Positions 34,207-43,651 are shown, counted from the stretch's first letter. The stretch: 64,000 nt of DNA from an uncultured Eubacteriales bacterium (GCA_900315255.1 OMYH01000006.1:1-64000), one strand, 5' to 3'. Program-made: numbers and translations. Notes: a model not told the origin generated them from the letters alone.

Positions 34207-35034
34207 ATGAAATATAAGGCATATAATTTTACAGTTATCGGTGCAAGCCACAAAAAAGCAAAGCGCCCGTGTCAGGACGCATCTGTAAGTTTGAATAAAG
34301 AAGATTATATTCTTACCGCTGTTTGCGACGGTCACGGCGGAGATGATTACTTTCGTTCCGATAAGGGCAGTGAATTTGCGGTCAAAGCAGTAAAAAAATG
34401 CATGAATGACGCAAATATTATCCCAATGCTCACCTACTATGCCAACGATGAGATAAAAGTAAATGAAATGCTGTTACAGCTCGAAAAAAGCATCATTTCA
34501 GAGTGGAACGATTTGGTAGAATCAGATTACGCAGTTAATCCGTTCACAGACGAAGAGCTCGAACAGGTCAACCCGAGAATGCGTTTTCGTTATGCTATAG
34601 GCGAGAAGATAGAATGTGCATACGGTACGACTATGCTTGTTAATGTCATAACAGACGATTTCTGGTTCGGTATACATATAGGCGACGGAGAATGTGTATC
34701 CGTCGATTTTGAGGGCAATTTTGAACATCCTATACCGCACGATAATAATTGTGTTTTTAACTTCACTACTTCAATATGCGACAGAACAGCTATATACAAT
34801 ATGCGTCATCATTTCAGCACAATTCTTCCGAAGGCGTTGTTCATAGCGAGCGACGGAGTAGACAATTGCTTTGATAGTCATGATAAACTGCACGATTTTT
34901 ATTCTATGGTGTTGCAGTCGTTCGATGATTACAGCGAGATGGGTGCGATCGTTGAGCTGCTCGATTATCTCCCCAAAATGTCACAGAAGGGCAGCGGTGA
35001 TGACATTTCGCTCGGTATTATATTAGGGAAGTAA
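34207..35034 (+). CDS. PP2C-family protein phosphatase
   Basis: 275 residues from ATG 34207, with CAGGAG upstream. The PP2C metal-binding motifs are all present: CQDAS near the start, VCDGHGGDDY, GDGECV, SDGVDNCFDS and the final GSGDDISLGIIL. It would remove phosphate from targets of the operon's kinase. It is the last gene of the operon, 17 bases after the vWA gene. A 36-bp palindrome lies downstream. Confidence 0.9.
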   Translation: MKYKAYNFTVIGASHKKAKRPCQDASVSLNKEDYILTAVCDGHGGDDYFRSDKGSEFAVKAVKKCMNDANIIPMLTYYANDEIKVNEMLLQLEKSIISEWNDLVESDYAVNPFTDEELEQVNPRMRFRYAIGEKIECAYGTTMLVNVITDDFWFGIHIGDGECVSVDFEGNFEHPIPHDNNCVFNFTTSICDRTAIYNMRHHFSTILPKALFIASDGVDNCFDSHDKLHDFYSMVLQSFDDYSEMGAIVELLDYLPKMSQKGSGDDISLGIILGK

Positions 35035-35108
35035 AGTGTAATTAATAATGCAAAAGCAACGAAATATAACATAAAACATCTAAAATGTTATTTATGGTTG
35101 GTAGACAC

Positions 35109-35144
35109 CACCTTTTTTATATATTATAATATATAAAAAAGGTG
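35109..35144. promoter_or_regulatory. 36-bp perfect palindrome with internal T6/A6 tracts
   Basis: Two perfect 16-base arms (CACCTTTTTTATATAT and its complement) around a TATA loop, 65 bases after the phosphatase gene and 17 before the acyltransferase start. It may be a transcript-end hairpin or an operator. The usual T-tract after the stem is absent. Confidence 0.5.
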
Positions 35145-35160
35145 CAAAGGTGGGAAATGT

Positions 35161-36243
35161 ATGAGAAAACACTATTTAGATAACATCAGATGGGCTACAG
35201 TTCTGTTAGTCGGTCTTTATCACGTTATATATATTTATAACGGTGTGGCTGTATTTGGAGTTATAGGACCTTTTACAGAAGTGCAGTATCAGGACGGTTT
35301 TTTATATCTATGTTCTCCTTGGTTTATGCTTTTGTTATTTATAGTTGCGGGAATCAGCTCCAGACTGTATCTTGAAAAGCATACTATAAAGGAATTCATC
35401 AAATCAAGAACGACCAAGCTGCTTGTACCCTCGACAATAGGTGTGTTTATTTTTGGCTGGGCACAAGGATATATAAGTATGAAAATGTCAAATGCGTTTG
35501 AAACATTACCTGATAATATTCCGATCGTCATCAAATATATAATAATGAGCCTTTCGGGAATCGGCGTTTTATGGTTTGCTCAGTTGTTGTGGCTGTTTTC
35601 AATGCTTCTTGCAATAGTAAAGAAATTTGAGAAAGGCAAGCTATTTGACCATACAAAAAACATTAACATTATTTTATTGATATTACTTGTAATACCTGTA
35701 TTCCTGTCGGGACTTGTACTCAATACACCGATGGTCACAGTATATCGTTTCGGCTACTACGGCATGGGATTTTTCCTTGGATATTTTGTTTTTGCTCACG
35801 AAGAGGTTATAGACAGGCTTGTTAAATACAGATACTTTTTGATCGCAGCCGCAGCGGTTTTCGGTACGGTATTTACAGTTCTTCGTTTCGGTCAGAATTA
35901 CGGCGAAGCACCCTGCTATAACTGTGTGGAGGCTGTAGCTTTTGCATGGGCGATGTGCCTTGCAGTCTTTGCAGGCTTCAAGAAGTGGTTCAATAAATCC
36001 AACAAGCTCACTCAGTTTATGATAAAACGCAGCTTTGGTTTTTATGTATTGCACTATTTGGCATTGTCTTCGGCTGCATATGTTCTGCATACATATACAC
36101 AGTTGCCGCCCGTAGCGATGTATTTAATTACAGGCATAGCTACGTTTGCGGGAGGATTCCTGTTAAATGAGATAATTTCAAGAATACCGATAATTCGCTG
36201 GTGTGTTCTTGGTATAAAAAAGGAGAAGGAAAATGTTCGGTGA
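35161..36243 (+). CDS. Acyltransferase-3 family membrane protein
   Basis: 360 residues with about ten membrane helices. The N-terminus MRKHYLDNIRWATVLLVGLYHV contains the histidine typical of the Acyl_transf_3 family, and FIVAGISSRLYLEKHTIKEFIKSRTTKLLVP is also characteristic. Such enzymes move acyl groups, usually acetyl, onto surface sugars or lipids; the acceptor is unknown. Its end overlaps the XRE/AbrB regulator by 11 bases, so the two are translationally coupled. Confidence 0.85.
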   Translation: MRKHYLDNIRWATVLLVGLYHVIYIYNGVAVFGVIGPFTEVQYQDGFLYLCSPWFMLLLFIVAGISSRLYLEKHTIKEFIKSRTTKLLVPSTIGVFIFGWAQGYISMKMSNAFETLPDNIPIVIKYIIMSLSGIGVLWFAQLLWLFSMLLAIVKKFEKGKLFDHTKNINIILLILLVIPVFLSGLVLNTPMVTVYRFGYYGMGFFLGYFVFAHEEVIDRLVKYRYFLIAAAAVFGTVFTVLRFGQNYGEAPCYNCVEAVAFAWAMCLAVFAGFKKWFNKSNKLTQFMIKRSFGFYVLHYLALSSAAYVLHTYTQLPPVAMYLITGIATFAGGFLLNEIISRIPIIRWCVLGIKKEKENVR

Positions 36244-36664
36244 TAACCTTGTTCAGCTCAGAAAAATACATAAGCTGACACAGGAGGATATTGCAGAGAA
36301 AGTCGGAGTTTCACGTCAGGCTGTTGCGAAATGGGAGTCGGGCGATTCAGTACCCGATATAGATAAATGCAGATTGATAGCCGATTTTTTTGATGTAACG
36401 CTTGATGATCTTGTTAATCATAATTCCGAAAGCAGCGAAGGACTGCTGCCTCCTCCTAAAGGCAAGCACTTGTTCGGAATAGTGACAGTGGGAGAAAAGG
36501 GACAAATAGTGATTCCTGCAAAGGCAAGAAAAATATTTTCAATAAAGCCCGGCGATAAGCTTGTTATACTCGGAGATGAAGGACAGGGGCTTGGGCTGCT
36601 GAAATCCGACGAATTTCTTTCTCTTGCAGAAAAAATACGTTCAAAAATCAATGATGAGAATTAA
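36233..36664 (+). CDS. XRE-family regulator fused to an AbrB/SpoVT domain
   Basis: 143 residues. Residues 5-65 are an XRE helix-turn-helix (LRKIHKLTQEDIAEKVGVSRQAVAKWESGDSVPDIDK). Residues about 85-130 are a SpoVT/AbrB swapped-hairpin domain (VTVGEKGQIVIPAKARKIFSIKPGDKLVILGDE). Two DNA-binding domains in one chain suggest a dimeric regulator with bipartite sites. It starts inside the acyltransferase gene, so it may control that gene. Its end overlaps the converging birA by 4 bases. Confidence 0.9.
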   Translation: MFGDNLVQLRKIHKLTQEDIAEKVGVSRQAVAKWESGDSVPDIDKCRLIADFFDVTLDDLVNHNSESSEGLLPPPKGKHLFGIVTVGEKGQIVIPAKARKIFSIKPGDKLVILGDEGQGLGLLKSDEFLSLAEKIRSKINDEN

Positions 36665-37638
36665 ACCGTTTTTTCTTCCGAAAGCCGTACGGTTACCTCA
36701 CCGCTTGTCAGAGTTGTAACTGTACCGTCACTTAACATAACTATAAGTCCGCCGCTCCGGTCTATATTCATGGCCTTAGCGGTGTGTTTTATATTATTTT
36801 TATAAAAGTCGATTTTCTTACCGATTATCATAGAACAGCGTCTGTAATCGTCAATGTATGATTTATCCGAAATATTACTGAAAATATCGCATAGCTCGTT
36901 TGCAGTTTCGGCGATGAGATCGTTTCGTTTCAGTCCCTTGATATTCATAGCTCCCGCTCTGTTAATGATCTCCTCGGGGAAATCCTTTGTGGTTATATTT
37001 ATGCCTATGCCTATGATGATCGCCTGTGCCGTACCTTGTTCAAATCCACTCATGCCCTCGGTAAGAATACCGCAGATCTTTTTTTCTCCGATATACACAT
37101 CGTTGACCCATTTGATCACGGGAGTAACATCTGTGAGCTTTTCTATTGCTCGAACTACTGCAACAGCGGCGGCAGTAGTAACTCCGACAGCGTCGGACAA
37201 TTCCAGTTGAGTATGCAGTAAAAACGACATATAGATCCCCGTGTTTTTAGGTGAATAAAAGCTTCTTCCCAGGCGACCTCTGCCTCCAGTTTGTTCATTG
37301 GCGATAATCAGCGAGTCATGAGAAATACCGTTCACGGTCATTCTTTTTGCCTCATTATTTGTAGAATCTATAGTGTCGAATACAATGACATCAAGGTCGC
37401 TTGCCGTTCCTGTCAGCTTCTCTCTGATAGCATTCATCGAGAGAACATCACTGTCAGCCGACAGAGAGTATCCCTTGTTGCTGACAGACTTTATTGTATA
37501 ACCGTCTGATTTTATCTGATTAACAGCTTTCCATACAGCATTTCTGGACACCCCGAAACGTTCGCCAAGCTGTTGACCGGATATAAATGTATCGGTGTTT
37601 TCCTCAAGAAATGCTAATATTTTTTCTTTTAGCACCAT
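36661..37638 (-). CDS. birA: Bifunctional biotin ligase / biotin operon repressor BirA
   Basis: 325 residues. An N-terminal winged HTH (FISGQQLGERFGVSRNAVWKAVNQIKSDGY) is followed by the biotin protein ligase core with the GGRGRLGRSFYSPKNTGIYMS ATP/biotin loop and IKWVNDVYIGEKKICGILTE. A C-terminal SH3-like domain ends the protein. It biotinylates carboxyl carrier proteins and, with its HTH, represses biotin genes. No biotin gene is in the window. Its promoter is at 37674-37702. Confidence 0.95.
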   Translation of the reverse strand: MVLKEKILAFLEENTDTFISGQQLGERFGVSRNAVWKAVNQIKSDGYTIKSVSNKGYSLSADSDVLSMNAIREKLTGTASDLDVIVFDTIDSTNNEAKRMTVNGISHDSLIIANEQTGGRGRLGRSFYSPKNTGIYMSFLLHTQLELSDAVGVTTAAAVAVVRAIEKLTDVTPVIKWVNDVYIGEKKICGILTEGMSGFEQGTAQAIIIGIGINITTKDFPEEIINRAGAMNIKGLKRNDLIAETANELCDIFSNISDKSYIDDYRRCSMIIGKKIDFYKNNIKHTAKAMNIDRSGGLIVMLSDGTVTTLTSGEVTVRLSEEKTV

Positions 37639-37673
37639 AATTGCCGCTCCTTTGATACCTTTTATTTATTATT

Positions 37674-37702
37674 ATTATCCATTGAAAATCCATGTTTGTC
37701 AA
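37674..37702 (-). promoter_or_regulatory. Promoter for birA
   Basis: On the minus strand, TTGACA (plus TGTCAA 37697-37702), a 17-base spacer and GATAAT (plus ATTATC 37674-37679), 36 bases before the birA start. Confidence 0.65.
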
Positions 37703-37816
37703 GTGCGGATACAGTTCAATGTTGGAATTAATATAATTATTTGCTGAAACTATTGAAAATGATCAACAAAAGAGGTATTATAATTTACGGGAAATATATG
37801 ATATTAAGAATCAGAT

Positions 37817-37943
37817 TTAAGGAGACACTGATTAAATCGAGTGCCGAAGTTGCGCCGTCAGATTTTTAGGCAAATTGTGCGAAAAATCCGCAGGAATACT
37901 GACGTATTTCAAGAAGGACGTGATTTAATCAGTGGTTCCTTAA
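37817..37943 (+). mobile_element. MITE-like element, copy 1 (127 bp)
   Basis: Bounded by TTAAGGAGACACTGATTAAA on the left and the near-complement ending CACTGATT...TTCCTTAA on the right: 21-bp terminal inverted repeats with two mismatches. TTAA at each end is consistent with a target-site duplication. The interior is shared with copies at 47578-47766 and 60300-60394. There is no coding capacity. It lies in the birA/GyrI-like intergenic region. Confidence 0.8.
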
Positions 37944-37978
37944 CATAGTTATCCATTGTGTGTTTGGGAGAGATCAAG

Positions 37979-38668
37979 ATGGCTTTTGATTATAAAAAGG
38001 AATACAAAGAATTCTATATGCCAAAGAATAAACCGGGTATAGTTGAAATACCTTCGATGAATTACATTGCAGTACGGGGAAAGGGCGATCCAAATGATGA
38101 ATTCGGGGAGTACAAACAGGCTTTAAATCTGTTGTACGCTGTTGCATATACAATAAAAATGAGCAAAAAGGGCAGTCGTCAAATCAACGGTTATTTCGAT
38201 TATGTAGTACCTCCGCTTGAAGGCTTCTGGTGGCAGGAGAAACCCGATCAGGACAGTACTGTGACCCATGGCATAGACTACGCTCACAAGGAGTGTTTTC
38301 GTTGGATATCTCTCATTCGCTTACCTGATTTCGTAACAAAAGAAGATTTCGATTGGGCGGTATCCGAAGCAGCCAAAAAGAAGAAAACAGATTTTTCAAA
38401 GGTTGAGTTCTTAACATATAACGAGGGTCTGTGCGTTCAATGTATGCATATAGGAGCTTATGACGATGAACCTGCTACCGTTGAACTAATGCATGAATAT
38501 ATGGAGAACCAGGGTTATACTCTCGATATAAACGAGGAACGTTTCCATCATGAGATATACCTTAGCGACGCCCGGAAAACAGCACCCGAAAAACTAAAGA
38601 CAGTTATCAGGCACCCTATACGAAAAAATACAGACAAGGAGCTGCTGAAAAGTCATGGCATCGAGTAA
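37979..38668 (+). CDS. GyrI-like small-molecule-binding domain protein
   Basis: 229 residues from ATG 37979, with GGGAGAG at 37966-37972. It resembles the GyrI-like/SOUL-type effector-binding proteins: IPSMNYIAVRGKGDPND at the start, a GYFDYVVPPLEGFWW stretch and a C-terminal HEIYLSDARKTAPEKLKTVIRHPI typical of a stand-alone subgroup in Firmicutes. No HTH is present, so it is probably not itself a regulator. It overlaps the next gene by 14 bases. Immediately upstream is MITE copy 1. Confidence 0.8.
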   Translation: MAFDYKKEYKEFYMPKNKPGIVEIPSMNYIAVRGKGDPNDEFGEYKQALNLLYAVAYTIKMSKKGSRQINGYFDYVVPPLEGFWWQEKPDQDSTVTHGIDYAHKECFRWISLIRLPDFVTKEDFDWAVSEAAKKKKTDFSKVEFLTYNEGLCVQCMHIGAYDDEPATVELMHEYMENQGYTLDINEERFHHEIYLSDARKTAPEKLKTVIRHPIRKNTDKELLKSHGIE

Positions 38669-38966
38669 GGAATATCTTAATTTTATTATGGATCAGCTAT
38701 CGGAGCTTGAGAATGTCACATATCGTCCGATGATGGGCGAATATATCATATACTACAAGGGGAGGATAGTCGGCGGTATTTATGACGATCGTTTTCTCAT
38801 TAAAGCTGTGAAGTCTGCCGTGAAAATGATGCCCGATGCGCAGAAAGAGCTGCCGTATAAAGGGGCAAAGGAAATGCTTTTGGTCGATAATGTGGAGGAT
38901 AAAGTGTTCCTTCGCGAACTGTTTGACGGAATATATGCGGAGCTTCCGCCTTTGAGGAAAAAGTAA
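38655..38966 (+). CDS. TfoX/Sxy N-terminal domain protein
   Basis: 103 residues, matching the TfoX N-terminal domain (EYLNFIMDQLSELENVTYRPMMGEYIIYYKGRIVGGIYDDRFLIK). The C-terminal domain of true TfoX is absent, as is common in Firmicute homologues whose role is not established. It is translationally coupled to the GyrI-like gene by a 14-base overlap. Confidence 0.85.
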   Translation: MASSKEYLNFIMDQLSELENVTYRPMMGEYIIYYKGRIVGGIYDDRFLIKAVKSAVKMMPDAQKELPYKGAKEMLLVDNVEDKVFLRELFDGIYAELPPLRKK

Positions 38967-39022
38967 ACGGGAAGAAATGCATTATCTACATAAGAAGAAA
39001 AATGTAAACATTTCTGATTCGG

Positions 39023-39051
39023 TTGATATTTGTGTATATTTATGCTAAAAT
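39023..39051 (+). promoter_or_regulatory. Promoter for the HAD lipoprotein
   Basis: TTGATA (39023-39028), a 17-base spacer and TAAAAT (39046-39051), about 115 bases before ATG 39166. Confidence 0.55.
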
Positions 39052-39165
39052 ATAGCTTGCAGTTACATTATACCTGTGATAGTTCCGTTGCCGAACCGAT
39101 CTCGTATTTCGGATAAGAACGACGCAGGCAGAATGTCTTGGATTTATAACAGGAGTGGATTTGTA

Positions 39166-40332
39166 ATGAAAAAAGGAAAAAGATTAGTAGGTATCGTTTT
39201 ATTGGCAGCAATTATCTTAAGTATGGCTGCGTGTAACGGACAAACAAATGCCGAGTCAAATGCCGACAATACAGAGTCTGTTATAAGTGAAGTCGTGAAC
39301 AACGATGCAGACGAAGCCAAAGACATCGAAAGCCCCAAGGCAAGTGATGATACAGCTGTTGACAGCACAACCATTCTTTCGTTATGGAATGATGACGCCG
39401 AGGCGAAGAAAAAACTTACAGAGTATATGAACACTGTTACAGATGAAAATAGTGCGGATTATATCCCGCTTGAGAACAGGATCGCTGTTTTTGATCTGGA
39501 CGGCACACTGTTTTGCGAAACAGATCCTAACTATTTTGATTATACTCTGCTTCTGTACAGAGTGACGGAAGATCCCGATTATAAAGATAAGGCTTCCGAT
39601 TTCGAGAAGGAGGTCGCAGAGAAAATCAAGACGATCAACGAAGGCGGCAAAGCTGCAGACGGTCTTGAAGTTGATCACGGGAAGGCAGTAGCTTCTGCTT
39701 TTTCGGGTATGACACAGGAGGAATTCAACGATTATATTCAGGAATTCAAGAAGCTGGATATGCCGAGCTACAATGGTATGAAGCGTGGAGAAGGATTCTA
39801 CAAGCCTATGCTTGAGATCGTTGAATATTTACAGCAGAATGATTTTATTGTTTACATCGTAAGCGGTACAGACAGATTTATCGTAAGAGGTATCATAGAT
39901 AATTCACCTCTCGATATACCTAACAGACAGATCATAGGTTCTGACGAAACGCTTGTTGCTCCCGATCAGGGCGACGAAGATGGTCTGAATTACGTTTATG
40001 ACGACGATGATAAGCTGGTTCTCGGCGGAGAGTTTATAGTCAAGAACCTCAAGATGAACAAGGTTACTGTTATTGCACAGGAGATCGGTGAACAGCCCGT
40101 ACTGTCATTCGGCAATTCAACGGGCGATTCAAGTATGGCAGAGTACGTTACAAGCAATAATAAGTACAAGAGTCTTGCCTTCATGCTGTGCTGCGATGAC
40201 ACGGAAAGAGAAAACGGCAACGTAGAAAAGGCAAACAAAATGTTCGATATGTGCAAAGAATATGATTGGATTCCCGTTTCCATGAAGAACGATTGGAAAA
40301 CGATCTATGGCGATGGAGTTACAAAGAAATAA
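39166..40332 (+). CDS. Lipoprotein with HAD-family phosphatase domain
   Basis: 388 residues from ATG 39166, after an AGGAG ribosome site. A lipoprotein signal peptide ends in LSMAAC. An acidic linker of about 55 residues follows, then a haloacid-dehalogenase domain: motif I VFDLDGTLFCETDP, motif II VYIVSGTDRF, and later GNSTGDSSM as motif IV. It is therefore an extracytoplasmic, membrane-anchored phosphatase. The substrate is unknown; secreted HAD enzymes often release phosphate from nucleotides or other organic phosphates. Confidence 0.85.
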   Translation: MKKGKRLVGIVLLAAIILSMAACNGQTNAESNADNTESVISEVVNNDADEAKDIESPKASDDTAVDSTTILSLWNDDAEAKKKLTEYMNTVTDENSADYIPLENRIAVFDLDGTLFCETDPNYFDYTLLLYRVTEDPDYKDKASDFEKEVAEKIKTINEGGKAADGLEVDHGKAVASAFSGMTQEEFNDYIQEFKKLDMPSYNGMKRGEGFYKPMLEIVEYLQQNDFIVYIVSGTDRFIVRGIIDNSPLDIPNRQIIGSDETLVAPDQGDEDGLNYVYDDDDKLVLGGEFIVKNLKMNKVTVIAQEIGEQPVLSFGNSTGDSSMAEYVTSNNKYKSLAFMLCCDDTERENGNVEKANKMFDMCKEYDWIPVSMKNDWKTIYGDGVTKK

Positions 40333-40524
40333 TATCAGTATTTTCAGATGCCGTTCATTCAGGAGTTCTGACACATCAGATCAATGATTCACTCGTCGGG
40401 CAATGATCTTTTTTACCGATTCATCGAACTCGCTTCACAGTCAATAATAAGGAAGAGAACAAGTGTTGTTCACGTTTGAAAAAGGGTATCAAAGTGTTTG
40501 AACTGATATTAATAAATATAAAAA

Positions 40525-40562
40525 AGTCGGATCATGTTATTATGACATTGTCCGACTATTTT
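40525..40562 (+). terminator. Intrinsic terminator
   Basis: AGTCGGA (from 40525) pairs with TCCGACT (40551-40557), followed by ATTTTATT. The 304-base gap from 40333 to 40636 shows this hairpin, a possible ribosome site for the next gene (AAAGGAGAT) and nothing else I can support. Confidence 0.65.
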
Positions 40563-40636
40563 ATTGATCACAAGTATGATTATATGATATAATTATAAAA
40601 AAATGTATCCTATACCACTGCAAAGGAGATATAAAT

Positions 40637-42523
40637 ATGATAAAACGATCTTTGTGTATCGTACTGTGTATACTATTCACTGCAGCTATGATCACTGTTG
40701 TATATGCAGAAGAAGACGAAGAAAGAAAACAGATCACGCTATCCTTTGAGAACAGGGCAGAAGTTGAATCTGAACTTATTGATCTCATTGATGAAAACAA
40801 AGAAAAAACACCTTCTGTTGCAATTACAGTATTTGACGACAAGCAGGATATATGCAATATCGCATATGGATATTCAAACATAGCAGAGAAAACAGAAGCT
40901 AATGAAGATACCGTATACGAGTGGGGATCTGTTTCAAAGCTGCTTGTCTGGACAAGCGCTATGCAGCTTTCGGAAAAGGGCTTGCTTGATCTGAACAAGG
41001 ACATCAGGGACTACTTGCCCGAAGGTTTCTTAAATAATCTTTCATATGATGATCCAATTACAATGCTTGATCTTATGAACCACGCTGCAGGCTTTCAGGA
41101 AACCACTGCAGAGATCGAGACCTCGAATATTGACGATATAGTTTCTCTTGATGAAGCATTGATCAGCACTGCACCTGCGCAGGTTGCACATCCCGGCTCT
41201 ACTGTTTCATACTCAAACTGGGGCGCTGCGCTCGGCGGTTATGTTATCAGCTGCGTCAGCGGTATGGATTATGTGGATTATGTTCATGAAAATATCTTTG
41301 ACAAGCTCGGAATGGATCACACCTATCTTCGACCCGACGGCTCCGATAACGAGTGGGCTGAACAGCAGCGGCACAAGCTCCACGGCTATGTATTTGAGTT
41401 TCCCGATCAGGATATGACCGATATGGGAGAATGCAGGGTGTATATTAATCTGTATCCGGCAGGCTCGGCTTGCGGCACGATATCAGATCTGACAAAGTTT
41501 GCGAGAGCTTTCTTGACCGACAGCAAGGATTGCCCTCTTTTTGAAAAGGATGATACTCTTGACCTGATGCTATCTCCCTCATGGACATTTTGCGATGGAT
41601 CGCCGAGAATATGTCACGGTTTTTTCTATACGCTGTACGGTGACGGACTTTACGGACACGGTGGAAACACCATGTGTTGTTCTTCTGATCTGCAGCTTGA
41701 TATCACAAATAAGACAGGTTACGTTATGATGATAAACACTCAGAGTGACCGTGTTTATACAAAGGTCCTCTCCGAACTGCTGTACGGAGCAAAAGAAATA
41801 CCTGTAGAAACCGGCTTTAAGACGGTCGATATTTCAGGACATTATAAGTTCGGACGAAGCTGCGGTGGTGTAGGTATGCTAAGAGTCGCCAGCCCCATCG
41901 AGGATCCCCTCACTATTTCTAAGGACGGGGACAGCTTCACGGGTTCAAACGGAATAGCTAAGATCGAACAGATTTCCGATACATTTTTAGAAGTCACTCT
42001 TCTCAACAACACAAAGCGTTACTACGCTATGAAAAAAGACGAAGCCGGAAATCTGATCCTGCTTGAATCATATCAGGGTATAGACATAACAAAGATCAGT
42101 AATGCAGAATTTTATACCGAATGGATAATGCTTATCCTGTTATTACTTTCAATAGCTGTGCCTGCTGTTTTATTCTTTTTGCATATTATACGTTTGAGAA
42201 AATATAAGGGTACGGATATCTTTAAGTTTAAGAAGACCGAAATGCTTGCGACTCTTATGTCATTTATTCTCTTGATCGAAGCCGCAGCTATAACTTTGTT
42301 CTTCCGATCGTTCTTCTATGGCGGAAAAGCGATATATGCAGCAGCCGCCGTATCATTATGTGCAGTTACTCTTATAGAAGCATTTCTGCTGGTGCGGTGC
42401 AGATTATATAACAAATCAGAAAAGCCTCAAAAAATGATCCTGCTCAATATCGAAACGATATGTTGTGTTCTTACAATAATTTGTATTGTATACTGGAGAT
42501 TGTTCCAGTGGTGGGGCTTCTGA
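40637..42523 (+). CDS. Beta-lactamase-fold serine hydrolase with C-terminal membrane domain
   Basis: 628 residues. A signal peptide covers 1-24. The catalytic domain runs to about 385 with S98-V-S-K101 (SxxK) and Y192-S-N194 (YxN), the class C beta-lactamase/DD-peptidase motifs; a HGGNTMCC segment is the third-motif position. Next is a lipocalin-like beta segment, then four membrane helices (about 495-625). Such proteins are D-amino-acid peptidases or esterases at the cell surface. A tightly spaced alpha/beta hydrolase gene follows 21 bases later, suggesting a shared pathway. Confidence 0.85.
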   Translation: MIKRSLCIVLCILFTAAMITVVYAEEDEERKQITLSFENRAEVESELIDLIDENKEKTPSVAITVFDDKQDICNIAYGYSNIAEKTEANEDTVYEWGSVSKLLVWTSAMQLSEKGLLDLNKDIRDYLPEGFLNNLSYDDPITMLDLMNHAAGFQETTAEIETSNIDDIVSLDEALISTAPAQVAHPGSTVSYSNWGAALGGYVISCVSGMDYVDYVHENIFDKLGMDHTYLRPDGSDNEWAEQQRHKLHGYVFEFPDQDMTDMGECRVYINLYPAGSACGTISDLTKFARAFLTDSKDCPLFEKDDTLDLMLSPSWTFCDGSPRICHGFFYTLYGDGLYGHGGNTMCCSSDLQLDITNKTGYVMMINTQSDRVYTKVLSELLYGAKEIPVETGFKTVDISGHYKFGRSCGGVGMLRVASPIEDPLTISKDGDSFTGSNGIAKIEQISDTFLEVTLLNNTKRYYAMKKDEAGNLILLESYQGIDITKISNAEFYTEWIMLILLLLSIAVPAVLFFLHIIRLRKYKGTDIFKFKKTEMLATLMSFILLIEAAAITLFFRSFFYGGKAIYAAAAVSLCAVTLIEAFLLVRCRLYNKSEKPQKMILLNIETICCVLTIICIVYWRLFQWWGF

Positions 42524-42544
42524 TCTATTAAGGGGTGAATAATT

Positions 42545-43651
42545 ATGTCAAAAGTCAAAAAAATCATTAAAGCGATAGGCATTGTTCTGCTAAGTATTCT
42601 GATACTATGCGTATTGTTTATAATAGTGTCCTTGATAAATCATAAGGTAAGGTCAGCAAAGGAATGGGCGTTACTTGAGGAAAAGGGATATATAAACCTC
42701 GTTGAGGCGCAGGATTATAGGCTGAATGCGCCATATTGGGGCAATCCCGAAGGGAAACACACGATAGTTTGTCTTTCAGGTATGGGTATAGATAACTGTT
42801 CATTGACGATGAGAAAGATCACAATAGATGTTGAGGACGATAATCTGATCATATGCTTAGACCGTGCAGGATACGGACTAAGCGATGACACCAAGGAAGA
42901 TCAGACCTGTGAACGTATAGTAGAAAAATACCGCACTGCTCTTAAAAACGGCGGCTTTGAAGGTCCGTATATCATTATGGCACATTCAATGGCGGGAGTA
43001 TACACAACATACTGGGAAAGTGTTTACCCTGATGAGATAGAGGGAATACTGTTTCTTGATAGTACTCCTGTTCTTGAAGGAAATTTTTTTGCGGAAGATG
43101 AAAATCAGAAGATGGGTAAAGTCACGGAATTCCTGTATACACTTTCGTGCGATGTCGGGTTAGATCGTTTCTTTCCCAATGTTTATTGGTCGGTATTACC
43201 CGAAACGTATACCGAGGAGGAACAGACCATACATACGGCACTCTATGCAAACAGCAGTCAGACTCATGCGCTTATCTCCGAGACGAATAACGTGAATGAT
43301 GCGTGCCGGACTGCATATGATAACCTGAAGACTACAGATATTCCAAAAACATATATCGGCAGCAGCTATAATTTTGAAACGCTCGACGACTTAAAGCAGT
43401 TTATCGAAGTGTACAATTCCGATATGCGACGCCAGGGAAAACCCGAAGATAACAAGACAGATGAACAGTACGAAAATATGCTCCCGGGATTTCAGGATTT
43501 CTGGCAAGCAAACTATGTTCCGTATATCGAATCTCTCGGAAACTGCGAAATAATAGCTATCCCTTCAGGACATTTGACTTACCAGAATTGTCCCGACGAA
43601 GTCGGCGAGGTACTCTCTGACTTGATTGAAAAGGTTGAAAAAGGGGAGTAA
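42545..43651 (+). CDS. Membrane-anchored alpha/beta hydrolase
   Basis: 368 residues. One membrane helix at about 8-32, then an alpha/beta hydrolase domain with nucleophile S148 in AHSMAG, the LDRAGYGLSDD turn before it and a likely histidine in SGHLTY near the end. Related proteins are esterases or lipases without defined substrate. AAGGGGTGA precedes ATG 42545. It forms an operon with the serine hydrolase upstream. Confidence 0.83.
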   Translation: MSKVKKIIKAIGIVLLSILILCVLFIIVSLINHKVRSAKEWALLEEKGYINLVEAQDYRLNAPYWGNPEGKHTIVCLSGMGIDNCSLTMRKITIDVEDDNLIICLDRAGYGLSDDTKEDQTCERIVEKYRTALKNGGFEGPYIIMAHSMAGVYTTYWESVYPDEIEGILFLDSTPVLEGNFFAEDENQKMGKVTEFLYTLSCDVGLDRFFPNVYWSVLPETYTEEEQTIHTALYANSSQTHALISETNNVNDACRTAYDNLKTTDIPKTYIGSSYNFETLDDLKQFIEVYNSDMRRQGKPEDNKTDEQYENMLPGFQDFWQANYVPYIESLGNCEIIAIPSGHLTYQNCPDEVGEVLSDLIEKVEKGE

